A DNA stretch of 64,000 bases from Globodera rostochiensis (GCA_018350325.1 JAEVLN010000027.1:496001-560000), one strand, 5' to 3'; positions 50,000 to 63,300 are shown, counted from the stretch's first letter. Numbers and translations are program-made. Notes: generated from the letters alone by a model not told the origin.

Positions 50000-51070
50000 T
50001 AGTGCTGCACGAGAGTCTCGGTCTCGAGTCTCGACTCGAGAAAGGTCTCGGGTTTTTTGGGTCTCGGTATCGATTCTCGGGTACTTGGTCTCGATTTTCG
50101 AGACTTTTTTTTTACCTGGTAAAGATGGAATTTTTGGTGAAAATTCATTACTGAATTCTGAGCTTAATAAACTTTTGCACATCTTAGAATTCAATTTCCA
50201 TGTGGTTCAGTGGTTAAATTCTGTGTTGTGTCAATAGTTACCGGAGTTCTAATCCCCGAGTAAAAATCCATTTTATTCTTTAATTTTAAAATTACTCTTT
50301 TTCCTTATTCGTATTCGGAAAACAAAAATAATCTCTCATAAACCGAAATACAATGCTTTTTTTGCAAATTTTAGGCACATTTTCCTAATTGAATTCACTA
50401 AAATTTTATTTTTTCCCCGGCGGCGCCGTCGGACCATTCCTCTTCCTAAAAAGCTTCAAATAATGGTTGCAAATCCCTTAACAAATTGAGTCAAAAAATT
50501 TAAAAATTTCTCGGCGGCGCCTATCGGCACCGCCGACCCCCCCCCCCCCCCCGCCAAAGTGTGGCAGAATCCGCAAAAAAAAAATTTGGAATTCTTCGAA
50601 TATTTCTCATAGGGTTGTTGGCGGTCGGTTAACCGAACCGAAACCGAATTTTGGCCCAAAAACCGTAGGGGGGTGCATTTTGGGGGGTTTATTACATTTT
50701 TCATACGCATTTTCAAATTTCAAAATTTTAAAGTGATTAGAAATGGAAGGAGTCCGGCGATGCCGAGAGGCGCCGCCGGTAAAATGTTTTGACTTTTTTG
50801 ATGGAATTTGTTAAGAAAATTGGCCCGAAAATGATTAAGGTTTGCCTCGGAAATTGCGGTTGAATTTTTAAACACGATTTTTATAATTTGAAAATTTTAG
50901 GAGCTAAAATAAAACCTTTTCAGTGAATTGCAAAAAAAAAATTTCAAAATAAGTCTCGAGTCTCGACTCGAGAAAAGTCTCGGGTTTTTTGGGTCTCGGT
51001 CTCGAGTCTCGGGGTCAAGTCTCGGTCTCGGTATCGAGTCTCGGGAAATTTTGGGTCTCGTGCAGCACTA
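50000..51070. mobile_element. hAT-like element with TAGTGCTGCACGAGA ends, TSD GTGTGTAT
   Basis: Perfect 15-base inverted ends and exact GTGTGTAT flanks (49992-49999, 51071-51078). The subterminal regions repeat TCGAGTCTCGACTCGAG. Inside are two GGCGGCGCC-type repeats (50509 and 50752) and a tRNA-like stretch (50199-50262) with TGGTTCAGTGG as an A-box-like motif. No transposase. Confidence 0.95.
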
Positions 51071-51117
51071 GTGTGTATGTACTAGACAATATTAAGAATA
51101 AAGAGGGGACATAAATT

Positions 51118-51380
51118 GTGTCATATCTCCGATATGATCCTATGATACGATATCATATCGTATGCAAAATTTCTGTTTCAATTAAATCGTATGAAAAATC
51201 GTGTGCCGCCCATGATATGTCATATGGGGGTGTCATATATGCGTTTCAATTAGATCGGGTATGATATCAGAGATATGTATATGATATCACAAGTGATATC
51301 ATCCGCGGCACATGACTTTCCATATGACATATCGTGCGTGCGTTTCAATTAAAAGCGTATCATAAATAGGATATGGCATG
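51118..51380. repeat. Palindrome-rich GATATCAT repeat
   Basis: Dense GATATCAT, CATATG and TATGATACGATATCATATCG palindromes, partly shared with 4236-4277. Nothing coding is seen. Confidence 0.5.
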
Positions 51381-51929
51381 TCCCCTTACAGAAATCATAT
51401 GCGGGTGTATCCGCTCCAAAGCGGTGATTTTTAGGAAAAATTGAAAAAAAAAATTTTCAAAATGTTGAAAACACACTTCTAGGGGTTTTCGGGGTCGTAG
51501 CATTCGAATCTGACTTTTATTTTGACCAATTCCAAACCCCGAACTCGAATTCGAACAATTTTTTCAAAAAATAAAAAGTTTTTATAGGGGCTTTCTGGAT
51601 CATAGAATCCTATAATTTCGACCAATTTCGAACCCCGAACCTGAATTCGAACAATTTTTCGAAAAAAAATTTTTTCGCTTTTTTTATTTATACCATCACT
51701 GTTTATAAAAAAGTTTAAAAAAATTTGAAAAATTGTTCGAATTCGGGACCGGGATTCAGAATTGGGCGAATTGAGGTCAGATTCGGATTCTACGGCCTAG
51801 AAATAGAAAAACTATTTTGAATTTTCGAAAAATTGTTCGAATTCGGGTCAGGGTTCGAACTTGGTCGAAACAAAAGTCAGATTTGAATTCTACGACCCAA
51901 AATTCTAATTTTAATCACATTTTTTCGAT

Positions 51930-52085
51930 GCTGATGCATCTCCTTCTCCACAATTTCGCCATCCTCAATCTTTTCCCCACGTGCGCCTGGCGAGTTCCGG
52001 CATTGTATCCCCTCCAGCGGTGTTGCGTATGCCCGGCTCGTCAATGGTCAAAATGTGCGCGCGCCCCCCTGTGCTCCAAAGAACT
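51930..52085 (-). CDS. Possible isolated coding exon
   Basis: GC-richer than its surroundings, with an acceptor-like TTTCCACAG at its upstream end. Two overlapping minus-strand frames look coding: one with TIDEPGIRNTAGGD, another with KIEDGEIVEKEMHQHRKN before a GTGATT donor-like site. It could be an upstream exon of the zinc-finger gene or a remnant. I cannot choose the frame. Confidence 0.3.
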
Positions 52086-52295
52086 GTGGAAAATGTAAAC
52101 AAATCTGATTTAAGAAAACAATTGTCTGATCAGTAGGTAAATTCCTAATAAATGATACAAAATTGCTACGCGACAGCCAAATCATTTTGAAATATTTTTG
52201 TTATTAAACTCGTTCCCCACCAACAACTTGTCCCCTTTTTACGTCCTCTTTATCGACTCGTTCCCGTTTTATCAACTTGGCGCACCATGCGCTCC

Positions 52296-52860
52296 CGGTC
52301 TTCGGGCAGTCCATGCTCAATCACATGTTGGATCACGTAGTAGCCCCGGTTTTCGGGCAGTCCATGCTCAATCACATGTTGGATCACGTAGTTGCCCCGG
52401 TCTTCGGGCAGTCCATGCTCAATCACATGTTGGATCACGTAGTTGCCCCGGTTTTCGGGCAGTCCATGCTCAATCACATGTTGGATCACGTAGTTGCCCC
52501 GGTCTTCGGGCAGTCCATGCTCAATCACATGTTGGATCACGTAGTTGCCCCGGTCTTCGGGCAGTCCATGCTCAATCACATCTGGATCACGTAGTTGCCC
52601 CGGTCTTCGGGCAGTCCATGCTCAATCACATGTGGATCACGTAGTTGCCCCGGTCTTCGGGCAGTCCATGCTCAATCACATGTTGGATCACGTAGTTGCC
52701 CCGGTCTTCGGGCAGTCCATGCTCAATCACATGTTGGATCACGTAGTTGCCCCGGTCTTCGGGCAGTCCATGCTCAATCACATGTTGGATCACGTAGTTG
52801 CCCCGGTCTTCGGGCAGTCCATGCTCAATCACATGTGGATCACGTAGTTGCCCCGGTCTA
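52296..52860. repeat. 51-bp minisatellite, about 11 copies
   Basis: Consecutive unit starts (TTCGGGCAGTCC) lie at 52301, 52352, 52403, 52454, 52505, 52556, 52606, 52656, 52707, 52758 and 52809. The units are 51 bp apart except for three 50-bp steps. Copies are nearly identical. Since 51 is a multiple of three, long open frames exist on both strands, but the 50-bp units shift them. There are no unique spacers, so this is not a CRISPR array. Confidence 0.95.
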
Positions 52861-55487
52861 TTTTTATCAATTTTTGCGCTCATAGCTCAAAAATAAAATT
52901 AGCATTTTTACGATTTGGTTTGACGGATTTTAATATAACGACATTTGGCCAAGTCACTTGAAGGGTATGAATTCTATGGATGTCTATTGTGGTTATTTTA
53001 AGAGAAAAGGCTTCAAACTACCAGATTTAGAGCAATTGGGGCACTGAAACCACCTCTTGAGTATGTAGTGAACAAAATGGCCAAAAAAAGCCGCGACTAA
53101 ATGCTAATAATTTTGGGCATTTTTGAGGGCTTGTAATTTGTTAAATGGCTCTTTTTCTGGGAGAAACTAACTTTCCTATTTGTTTTCTAGCCCAAAAAAC
53201 TCTGAAGAATCCAATTCTGAACTCAGCTTTTTGAAATAAATATGTTTTAGACCCTAAAATTAAAATGAAAAAAAGTGCGGGAACTTTTTACGCACCCTTA
53301 TATTTAAAACAATTGGCTGTCCGTGCCAGTATGCCAATGCCAGCCCAAATAGACGCCAGTACATTCTGACGCGTGGCACTTTTTCAAATGGTGATTTCTA
53401 AACGCCGCTCAGATTGTGCGGTGTCCAGGGCTGCCGGTCCAAGGGTCGAAAATCCCCAGGCCGAATTGAACAAAAAAAGACCGTTTATCAATAAATTGCG
53501 AAAGTCACTGTTTGTTTCGTCACTGATCACTTCGTCATTGAGTTATAAAAGTCGTACTTTATAGGGTTATCGGGCCGTAGAATCCGAGTCTGAGCTCCAT
53601 TTGGACCCGATTTAAAACTCCAAACCCCAATTCTACGCCCCAATAACACTATAAAGTACCATTTTGTCGACTTTTAGAACTCAGTGACGAAGTGATCAGT
53701 GACGAAACGAACAGTGACGAAATGAACAGTGACGAAATGAACAGTGACCAACTCATCGGCCACCGCGCGCGGGGACCCGCGGAGCGGGCGAGACCCCCAG
53801 CCGGGCACGCGCGGACTTCTTCCGGAGCCCGGAGTCTCGCCCCACCTACTCGCCGCCGTAGTCGAGTGTGCTGTACTTTGGCTGCTATTTTCCATGTCAA
53901 ATAACATATTTTCAGACAATTTTTAGAATAAAAATATTTTTCACAAGTCCTGACCAAGAGGGTCCCCATATGGTTTTGCCATCTTTGAAAAGCTGTATCT
54001 CAGCTCATAGTTGTTGCCACAACCTAAATTAAACCATTCGATTTCTCTCGTCGAGAGGAATCGAATGGTATATAATGACCCAAACCCTCACGAGGTAGTA
54101 TTCTTCACTTTCCCCCTAGTAATTTACAGCCGGATATCCGTCCGGATACCGGATAATTTTCAACTAGTTGAAAATAATAATTAAAATTTTATAAAAATCA
54201 AATTTCACGCTATTTTTGCCAAAAATGGGAGGGTTCGGCGGTTTCAATTTAGACAAACTCGAAATTAGCGCAATGTATAATTTTTAAAGAAAATTTGAGC
54301 ACTTTTTGTTAGGCCAATTGTTTTGTGAAATTGGTAATTAATTATAAAAAACAAATTACAGAAGCCCGTATCTCTATTTACCTAATTTAAGTCACACAAA
54401 ATTCAAAAATTTTACTAGCGCTAACACCATCAAAAAAAAAATCTCTCCGAAAAAATACCACCATTAGGGGTGCTTAACCCGCCCGGATCCAACCCCCGGA
54501 TACCGGGTATCCCGGATCCTGGACACCCGGATACCGGTCCCGGATAATTTGCCCAAAACACCCGGATACCGGTCCCGGTTCCGGTTCCGGATACCCGTTC
54601 TTGTCCAACCCTACTGGTGAGTGTTGGGTCCGAACCCGCTTGACTGCAAACTTTTTATCGTTTCTCCCTCTACTCACATACACTTCCTCCCAATCATTTT
54701 CCTATACTCACATAATCTTCCACCAACAATAAAAATGTTTTAATAGTTTTTAAATATTTTTTAATTAAAAGGTGAGCAAACCAAAAATTTTGAAATAAAA
54801 TTCATCACATCTTCTTGAATTTAAAAAAATGATGTGATAAAATTGAAATTAAAGACAATGAGGAAGATATTTTTGAATAACAAAAAATTTTTTTGTTTTA
54901 TCATTGGACATTACAAAAAATTCTCCCTTGAAAAGTCCCGGTCCCGGTTTTTTCCAAAAGTCCCGGTCCCGCTCAACTCTAGTTGTAACTCATTTTTTTT
55001 CCATGGCATAACGCAATTTATTTATTACAAATAATTTTTCAAATATAATCCCGTTTTTTTCTTTTTACAGGCCATAATTTACTTTTCCATTTTATGTTGA
55101 CAACATTGTGGGCTGTTAATTAAATGTTCGAATAACTTCATAAAATAGCGACGGCTCTATTATTATTTGACTCATTTATTTAATAATGCTGTAATTAAGC
55201 AAAAGAATAAGAGGATTTCAGTACTAATAACTAGGGTTGGGATTCTATTTTTGACATGTTTTGGAAAATTTTATAAAATATGAAAATTGGAAAATCTCGA
55301 TCTTTAGGGTTGCATTTTTGGTTCAAGCAATTTTCTGAAACTGTCTAGAATTAGTCTCGATTTCCGAGACAAGGAACCCGAGACCGAGACTCTCGAACAT
55401 CCCTAATAGTAGTAACTAATGTTACAAAAATAAATAAATTAATTTTTTTAAATTAATTTTTTTTATTAAAACAATTTATAACTCCTG
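52861..55487. other. Gene-free repeat-rich interval
   Basis: No supported gene. It holds a fold-back element (53503-53747), the GC-rich dispersed repeat (53757-53890) and CCGGATACCGG-rich blocks (54475-54620) that look like MITE sequence. Confidence 0.45.
53503..53747. repeat. Fold-back element with AGTGACGAAATGAAC units
   Basis: The left end (53503-53535) and right end (53688-53747) carry inverted tandem copies of AGTGACGAAATGAAC-like units, with CGACTTTTA next to both arrays. The architecture matches the elements at 3.5, 12.2, 27.9 and 37.7 kb. The right end abuts the GC-rich repeat, so the outer boundary is unclear. Confidence 0.55.
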
Positions 55488-57961
55488 ATGGTCTACAACG
55501 CATCGGCTGATTTAGTAAAAATAAAATTACAAACATTGCCAATTCCCAACAAATTCAGTGGTACCAGTACTTCAATGCGAGCGGACCGCAAATTTGGATT
55601 CTCATCATTTTGTTTGGGGTCCGTTCAATTTGGGCCACGATTGGCATACTGTTCAACATCAGTTTGATTTATGTCACATGTTGTAGCAAGTATGAATTAC
55701 ATTTTAAAATTTTTATTTAATTTAAAATTTAAGTGATTTAGGCAGGCAAAATAAACATTAAAAACCTCAAGTTTTGAGTTATTTTATGAGAATTTACGAG
55801 ATTCTTGATCAAAATCTCGATCGGGCCTAAGTCCGGGCTCAGTTTTTAGATCCATAATAATTCTGCTTGTTCAATTCCATCAGATCATTGCACGGCATTT
55901 GCAATGTTTTGATTGCGTTGGAGAGTTTGTTCGGCACAACAATGGATGCCACCTTTTATGTCAGCTTTTTGGTGGTTATCAGCGGACTTCGATTCATCCG
56001 TTACCAGTACTGCTTCCCAATCATAATCGTCCCGGGCGTCGTCATGGGCAATTGCGCACAGTTGGCCATGGTTTTGACCGGATTGGACCGGCTCATTGCG
56101 GTGCTTTTTCCGTTGTGGTTGGTAACAATGAGAAAACGAATTAATATTTAAAATTGTTAAACTAATTATATAATGCAGGGTTCCGTGGGCAGTCCTTGAA
56201 AACTGACCGCCTCGTTCTTACAATGACAATGTCCTTATTTCCAAGAATGTCCTTTAAAAATGAGAATTTGGCGTGAGTGTTAAAATTTGTAATTTAAATG
56301 GAGAAAATCATGATTTGGCATTGTGTAATTCAATATTTTCAATAAAAAAGACTGTTTTTATCAAAGGCCCTCTAAAAATTACCATATTTTTAAATTTTAT
56401 GCAAATTTCTTAACAAATTTAAATGTTGAGCGTCCTTGGATTTCGCCAAGTTTTTTGCAGTCCTTGGATTGGGCTAAATTTTGCTGTTATGTCCTTGGAT
56501 TCCTCCAAATTTTTCTGTTATGTCCTTGGGAATCAACATATCTGTCCTTGGGTATTGTCTTTACCCGATCGGAACCCTGAATTAGGTAATATATGTAAAT
56601 GATCAAATTTGATATTTGTTTAATTAATTAATAATGAAATGAATTGAGCCTATATTAATTAAACTTTAAGGTATAAAACAAGAAAGGGACAGCGATATTT
56701 TTTATTTGTTGCCCTGATGCTGGTCGTCTATTCCATTTACCAGTTCGCCATCAGTTATATCGCCTATCAGACAATTTCAGACATGTGAATTTTCTTGTTT
56801 TTTTTTTTGTCTTATTCAGAATTCAATATCGAAAATTTTTCAAAAAATCAGTACATTGGAACATATCAAATTTTAGGGCCACAAATCAGTACAATTTACA
56901 AAAAGTTCCAAAACATACTAAATATTTATTTTTTCACATGAAAATGTTAGCTTTTAATTATATTTCTCCACCAACATTTTTTTTCAACAATTCGTCCTGA
57001 AAATCAGTACGCCGCGCTGAAATCAGTACATTTCTGATAAATAAGTACAGATACAAACCCAGGCCTTTTTCAAATGTTCTTTGAAAATTTGATTTTTATG
57101 CGCGCGTTTTTGGCTGTATTTTTCTTTAATTTTCGTTTTTATAAATATTTCCAAAATTGACAATTTAATTTTTCAAATAAATCGCCGATCGATCTTTTGT
57201 GATAACCATTAAACAGCATGATGTCATGTTCGACCACCGAAAAGACCACTGGAAATTTGGCTGCTCTAATGAATGCCAATGGCTACACATTAAGCGCCAT
57301 TTTGATGACATTTTATGGGCTCCTCTGTTTTTTGGTGTTCAAATTGAGTGCAACCGCAAAAAGTTGTTGTTTTTAAAATATTAAAATAATTCATTTCTAA
57401 TCTAAAACGCATTTTAAGATTTCAACAATGAAAGCAAGAAGCTTGTCAAGGCTATGGTTTTCATCATCGCCTTCAACCTGTTCGGTGTATTCATCAAATG
57501 TTTCGTTCAGTTCCTGTTTCAATTTGTTGTCGTCGATGTGTTCTTCAAAAATTATTACGGTATCGCATTTTCCTTTGTCACAATCGCCGTCTACAGTGCA
57601 AATGCGCCAGTTCTTTACGTGATAAGGTATCGGAATTATATTTAAAATTGGTATAAATTATTTTATTGTTAATAATTTTGATCATTTAAGTTATTTATTC
57701 AAATTTTCAAGTATGAAATTTTTGGGTTCTTTTTTTAATAAAGATCACTGTTTGAATATTAAAATAATATTTAGTTCCGAATATCGCGCTCGCTTCAACA
57801 AACACTTCAAATGGCTTCCAAGCTTATTTATTCAAAAACAAACGCAACATGTTGGCATTTCTACGATAGTTTTAAAGCCGAACAACTACAGTGTCCGTCT
57901 CCGAAACGCAGGCGGACCCAATTTCGCCCCCTCGGGCGACGCAACGGCGATCATTTCTTGA
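55488..57961 (+). CDS. Seven-transmembrane serpentine receptor (SRSX-like)
   Basis: Seven exons in phase: 55488-55514, 55559-55689, 55884-56117, 56671-56784, 57217-57362, 57419-57626 and 57775-57961, 348 residues. A G-protein-coupled chemoreceptor-type membrane protein. Hydrophobic segments run through the whole length: WILIILFGVRSIWATIGILF (TM1), GICNVLIALESLFG (TM2), MVLTGLDRLIAVLFPLWY at the TM3 cytoplasmic end (DRL replaces the usual DRY), YFLFVALMLVVYSIYQF (TM4), SAILMTFYGLLCFLVF (TM5), AMVFIIAFNLFGVFIKCF (TM6), NAPVLYVIRSSEYRARFNKH (TM7 and start of the tail, NPxxY-like). FNASG is a possible N-glycosylation site before TM1. The SRSX assignment rests on layout and the TM3/TM7 motifs. The gene appears intact. 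The first intron is only 44 bases. Ligand unknown. Confidence 0.88.
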
Positions 57962-58026
57962 AGAAATAAATTACAGATGAATTTTATTTTTGTTCGCAAG
58001 TTCGTGTGTATGGAACGGTACACCTC

Positions 58027-58255
58027 GTTTAGGCGCGCACGATTGGACGCGCACAATGGACGCGCACGATTAGACGCACGATGAACGCGCACGATTGGAT
58101 GCGCACGATTGGACGCGCACAATGGACGCGCACGATTAGACGCACGATGAACGCGCACGATTGGATGCTCACGATTGGACGCGCACGATGGACGCGCACG
58201 ATTGGACGCGCACGATTGGACGCGCACGATGGACGCGCACGATGGACGCGCTGGC
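58027..58255. repeat. GACGCGCACGATTG minisatellite
   Basis: About 16 imperfect 10- to 15-bp units (GGACGCGCACGATT, GGACGCGCACAATG, AGACGCACGATGAAC), with a higher-order repeat in the first half. It directly follows the receptor gene and precedes the SPRY remnant. Frames through it (R, A, S, N-rich) are repeat artefacts. Confidence 0.85.
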
Positions 58256-58336
58256 GGTGTCTGATAAATGGAAATAAATTTGATTAAAATTAGTAAATTT
58301 TGTTTGATCTTTGATCCTTGTTTTAGACTTTCTCAC

Positions 58337-58668
58337 CTAAATGCTCGCCATTCTTCGTGTAAATGATTTGGCGAGTTGCCAAATTGACGCCACATTCGAG
58401 GACGTCGCCGACACCAAACAAAGGCTTTTCATTCCATTGCCTTATGCCCTCATCCGTGTTAGTCCAATAAATGGCATCAGTGCCGTTGCTCCAGTACGTG
58501 TAGGTGACTTTAGTTTTTGCTGAGAAAGTGTCCAATGGCATTGGGTTTGTTGCAAGTCCAATAGCGGCGACTACTTAACCAAACATTTAAACTCAATTTT
58601 ATAAAAATTTATTCGTACACAACTTACTACAAATCTTCGATGATGTTTACTTCGAAGTAGAAAATCCG
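58337..58668 (-). pseudogene. SPRY-domain remnant (SPRYSEC-type)
   Basis: The minus strand encodes RIFYFEVNIIEDL (58628-58668), then [15 protein letters not shown] through [22 protein letters not shown] (58337 to about 58573), which align with two consecutive exons of the SPRY part of the 29.9-kb gene. The exon that should carry GLTPQN...H upstream and the LFPCVTLL exon downstream were not found. Phases between the two surviving exons do not match cleanly. It is a truncated copy; the missing 3' end is where the minisatellite lies. Confidence 0.75.
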
Positions 58669-58680
58669 CTTATGCTGAGT

Positions 58681-60367
58681 AGAAATGGCACGATGGCTTT
58701 TAATTTTCAATTTTTCATTTTATTTTTAAATTTCACCTTTTATTTTCCAATTTCGCCCAGCCCTGATGTACAGTATACGCAATTCAAACATTAGGTATAT
58801 TCTTTACAACGACTACCCTTAAGCGGCGCATATCAGCACCCGCTGGACTCCCAGGGGAGCGGGACGTTTGGGCGCTGCCATTTTAGCGCCACAACCAGTG
58901 GCGCCCACACTAACAATACTACATATTTTGGCGCCGAAAAATTTGATAATTAAAATTTTAACCTAATTATTCACTTCAATTCTATTTCCTAAAGTTTTAG
59001 CATGCACCATCAAGACTTAAAGCTAATGTTTTGCTAAACTGTGTCTCCATTAAGAAATTTAGGGTAATTTTCCGTTCTACGAGCCCTCCGTCCTCAGCGC
59101 CAAAACAGCACGGTGCCAAACTGTATCAATCTTTAAAATTTTTATTTATATAAAGTTACATAAAAACAATCAAATTTGGTACCACAATTTTAAAATGGCC
59201 ACGGACGTATGTGCACAAATCGCCGTTTTTATAATTGTCCACTGTAATGCTGCACCGGACGAACAAGTGATATAGGCTTTCCATTAGCGTCAAGGATGGC
59301 CCGTAGCAATGCCAACTGATTTTTGTGGAGATTTATTTAAATGTATATAAATTGTATACACAGTAGAGTTGTCGGTTCCGAACCGAAGCATACCGTAGAA
59401 GTGGGATTTTGAAAGAATTTGGTTTTTGGATTCGGTTCCGGGAACAGCACATTGGGGTGGCGTGCGACCCCGTTCCCGTTCCCGGAAATTTTTTTTTACC
59501 GGGCTCTAGTTAAAACTAGGGTTGTACGGGACCGGGACTTTTGGGAAAAACCAGCACCGGGACTGTTCTTCTGATCTTCGACGTCATTGTCATCATCATT
59601 CTTTTTTTTTGAGATTCTGCTTTACGTTTTAGGGGGAGGTGGGGGTCGGCGGTGCTAATAGGCGCCGCCGAGAAAAATTTTTGAAATTTTGACTCAATTT
59701 TTTGTTAAGAAAGTTAATCAAAATTTTAGCAAAATTATAAATTTTTGCTTCGTAATTTCAGAGAAAAAAACTGGTTTACGTAAGAGTGGAGGATGTCCGG
59801 CGGTGCCGACAGGCGCCGCCGGAGAAATTTTTACAAAAATTGGCAATCTTTGTTAAGGAAATTGAAGCAAAAATTCAGGAAGACGTCATGAATTTATTTC
59901 AAAAATTCTTGTATCTATTCTTTTTTTTGCGCGCATTTTTAATCAAAAAAATATTATTTAATAAATCTTATTAATGAGGGGATGCCTTAGACCACCAATT
60001 CACTTTGAGGGCCCTCACCAAAAAAGGATTAAATCTTTCATCAAAAAGTACGTCTCAACCAAAATTCAAACAGTAAATCAATATAATCTTAAATTCATTA
60101 GAATTCACAATGCATTTTAAGATGTGAACTGGAAAACTTGACTGAAAATTAAGGCCACCAATATTTCAAACATGGCCCAATTTGTTGGTAAAATAGTTCA
60201 CTGTCGAGCACGCTTAATTGAACTTTAGTCGACTGTCCGTCTCCACCAACTCATGTGCCTCCCCTTCCTCCACACGTGGCGTCTCGCTGTCTGAGCAACC
60301 CGACCTAACTGTTCTCATCGGGAAAACTGATCAAAAAGTGCTCTTTCATTGAATTCGTCTCTATTTT
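58681..60367. other. Gene-free interval
   Basis: No supported gene. It has two GGCGGCGCC-type palindromic repeats (59645-59671 and 59796-59822) with AT-rich arms, plus GGTTCCGG-rich sequence (59370-59560) ending in CTCTA/TAGGG-type element termini. Confidence 0.45.
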
Positions 60368-63300
60368 ATGGACTTAATTTACGTGTTTAATTATTATAAT
60401 CTTGAGATCTTCCTGATTGGATGGATTTTTTCCTTGGCCCTGTTTACGCAGTACCGTGCCGAGGTCACCATTTTTCGTGCCATTTCCCACTTTTGGCCCA
60501 CAAATCGGAACTGGCGTATCCGCAACTACTTGCCTAGCATGGACGCGCAGCAACGGCGACGACGGTTGGGGATGAGCAGAACAACGACGAATAGCGATGG
60601 TCGACGGGGGGTGTCAAACTTGGAGCACGTGGAAGAGGGAGGCGGAATCGCAAACCACTCGGCTACCCTATCAGCAGTGGCCGAAGAACTGATCTGGGAC
60701 GACCAAACATTAAATGCACCTAATTATTTTTACCTAAATATTTATTAATCATAATTTTAATTTTGCTAGCTGTGACCGTAGACTCCGGTCTGTTCTGGTG
60801 TGCCAGTTATTTTGGCGAGTTCATCAAGCGCATTCATTATTTCCACCGCAGATGCACAAACATAACGCGTTATTCGAGCAGCCCCCAGCCTCCCGCCCTC
60901 TCCCTCCCTCCCTCCCCTTCGGCTTGCTCACCTATCGCCATATTCGTGAAAATTCCAATTGTGAATCGTTGGCAATCAATTCCAACCTTACTACTACTTA
61001 CTCATCCCTACCAAGCTTGTCATTTCATCTTTTTTATTGTTAATGTCCATCAAACTTTGGCAAAATTGTCTCCACTGATGGCATTAGAAAGGTTGTTGCC
61101 GATGTTTATGTTGAGGACACAACGTCACCCTCGCTTAATCCTCCTCCTGTCCATTCTTGCAAGCTGCGCAATTCTTCACGGTTTTACCCTTTTTCTGAAA
61201 TTCATTTTTTTAAATTTGTTTAAATTACGACATTAGTCGAATTGTATGCAAACAAATGTTAAATCCACGATTCCAGCTCGAAATCAATTTATCCTTTCCC
61301 CCAGGGGTCCCATCGAAAATTTTCCGAAATAAGAACATTAATAAAATTTGATTTTGATGTTTATAACATTTTTTAAAAACAACAAATTAATAAAAATATT
61401 TATTTTTGGAGTAATTGTGTGTTGAAAAGAGATTATTATTCAATTTCCAATACACGTTTTTTTAAATTTTTCTCCTTTTTTTGCATCAACGGCCGTTTTT
61501 TCATTCTATTTTAAGCTTCTGGGGGAAGAGGCGGGTCGGCAGTGGCGATAGGCCCGTTGAGAAGTTTTGAATTTTTGACAGAATTTGTTTTTAAAAAAAT
61601 TGGTCCAAAACTGTAGAATTTTGCCCAATTTTTCGTTAAGAGCTTTTAAATTTTTATGATTCGACTCCTCCAAATCAGAGAACATATCTTATAAAAATAA
61701 CAAATGGGACCCCTGTTTTATCCATCCAACTCAATTCCTTACAGCGGCCCCCGTCGATTATCGCGACCATGGCGATGATGATGATGACGACATTCAGAAG
61801 ACGCTTGAACACTTGGCTAGGTCGGGCAACATGAAAAGCGGTTCAGATTTGCTGCAAAATGGGGCAAGCACAGACCAGCAACCACAACAAAATGGAGAAA
61901 CAGAGTTTGATGATGGAAGAGAGGGCGAACGATGGGTGCCCCAGGGTCGGGATGGGGAGAAGATGATGGAACTCGGTCGAGAAGGTCAACAAGGCGAGGA
62001 GAGCGGTAGTGCATACAATCAACAAGGTATTTTATAATGCAATTATTGACATGCCACAAATGCAATTCAATTTTGAGGAGAGCATGGAGAAAACGAAAGT
62101 GATCAACAAGCACTTGACCATCGTTCCAAAGAAGAACAATTGGATCAGCGTACGGACGATAGGCAGAAGAATGAAGTAGCAGAAGAAGTTCATACAGATG
62201 AGGATCAGAAGGATCAACCATCGGACGAAGAGCACATGGGAGATCAGAATCAAGAAGCCAATGATAATCAGAAAAGTCAAACAAAGGACGAGGATTATCC
62301 GGTAGGGGATCATCAAGACAATAAAAGTCAACCATCGGACGAAGATCACCTTGAAGAAAATACAAATAAACCGGAAGAGACAGCAGATCAGCAACAAGAG
62401 AATCAAAGTCAATCATCGGATAAAGACCAAGAAGAAAATTCAGATCAACAAACTGATGAGAAACAGAACGGTCGACCAACAGCAGAGGAGCAGTCAGAAA
62501 TGACTTCGGATCAGCACGCGGACGAGAATCAGGGCCAACCGTCGAGCAAAGACCATGAAGAAAATCCGGACCAAAAAATTGATGAAAATCAGACAACGAG
62601 CGAACAGAAAACAGAAGAGACTCCCCCCGGTCAGAACAAAGGCGATAATATAACCCAATTACCGGGCCAATATTCTGGAAATCCGGATCCTCCAGGTCCC
62701 GAAAATCAACCACAAGATGGGAATCATCCTGAAAAGAGTGACCGTGGCAAACCGCATGACGAAGAAAGTCAAGATGAAAATGAAACAAATGAGGGCAAAG
62801 TGGAAGAAGAACAACCACTGAAAGAGCCCGACACACCTATTGACGAAAAGAGTGATGGTGAGTCTGAAATTGTAAAATAATATTAAATTCCGACTAATAT
62901 GCGTTAAGACTAGAGCACGGACCGATCGAAATTTTGAGATTTTTTCAAAGATTTTTCAGTGATCTCGAACGCTTAATTTTTTCGAAATTTATCGAGATTC
63001 TCGACCGGTCCTCAAGTCCGGGCTCTAGTTAAGACTGACAAAACCTAATCTTGAATTTACTGTTTTAAAATTAATTAAATTACGCTAAATTAATATCTCA
63101 GTCCACCAACCCGATAAGGTCATAAACGAAACTATTTAACCCGGGTTAAAGACGATGACCCCAATTTTATTGGACCGTTCGTTAACCAGGAGACGCGCAT
63201 AAGGCTCCAGACCTCGTAACTTTGGTAGAGTGGTTTCTGCTGAAATTGTTTTTCATATTCGTAGACCGAGCCCAAGTTTTTTGTGAATGTGTGATCCAGC

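Noticed and set aside
52250..52885. CRISPR-like array or repeat protein
   Set aside because: Units are contiguous with no unique spacers, and the organism is a eukaryote. The 50-bp units break every frame.
57886..58227. 113-codon R/A/S/N-rich frame after the receptor gene
   Set aside because: Most of it is the short-unit minisatellite read in frame.
61817..62836. 339-codon frame on the minus strand
   Set aside because: It mirrors the acidic repetitive exon on the plus strand, which has correct splice signals and phases. GAT/GAA-rich repeats leave the opposite strand free of stops.
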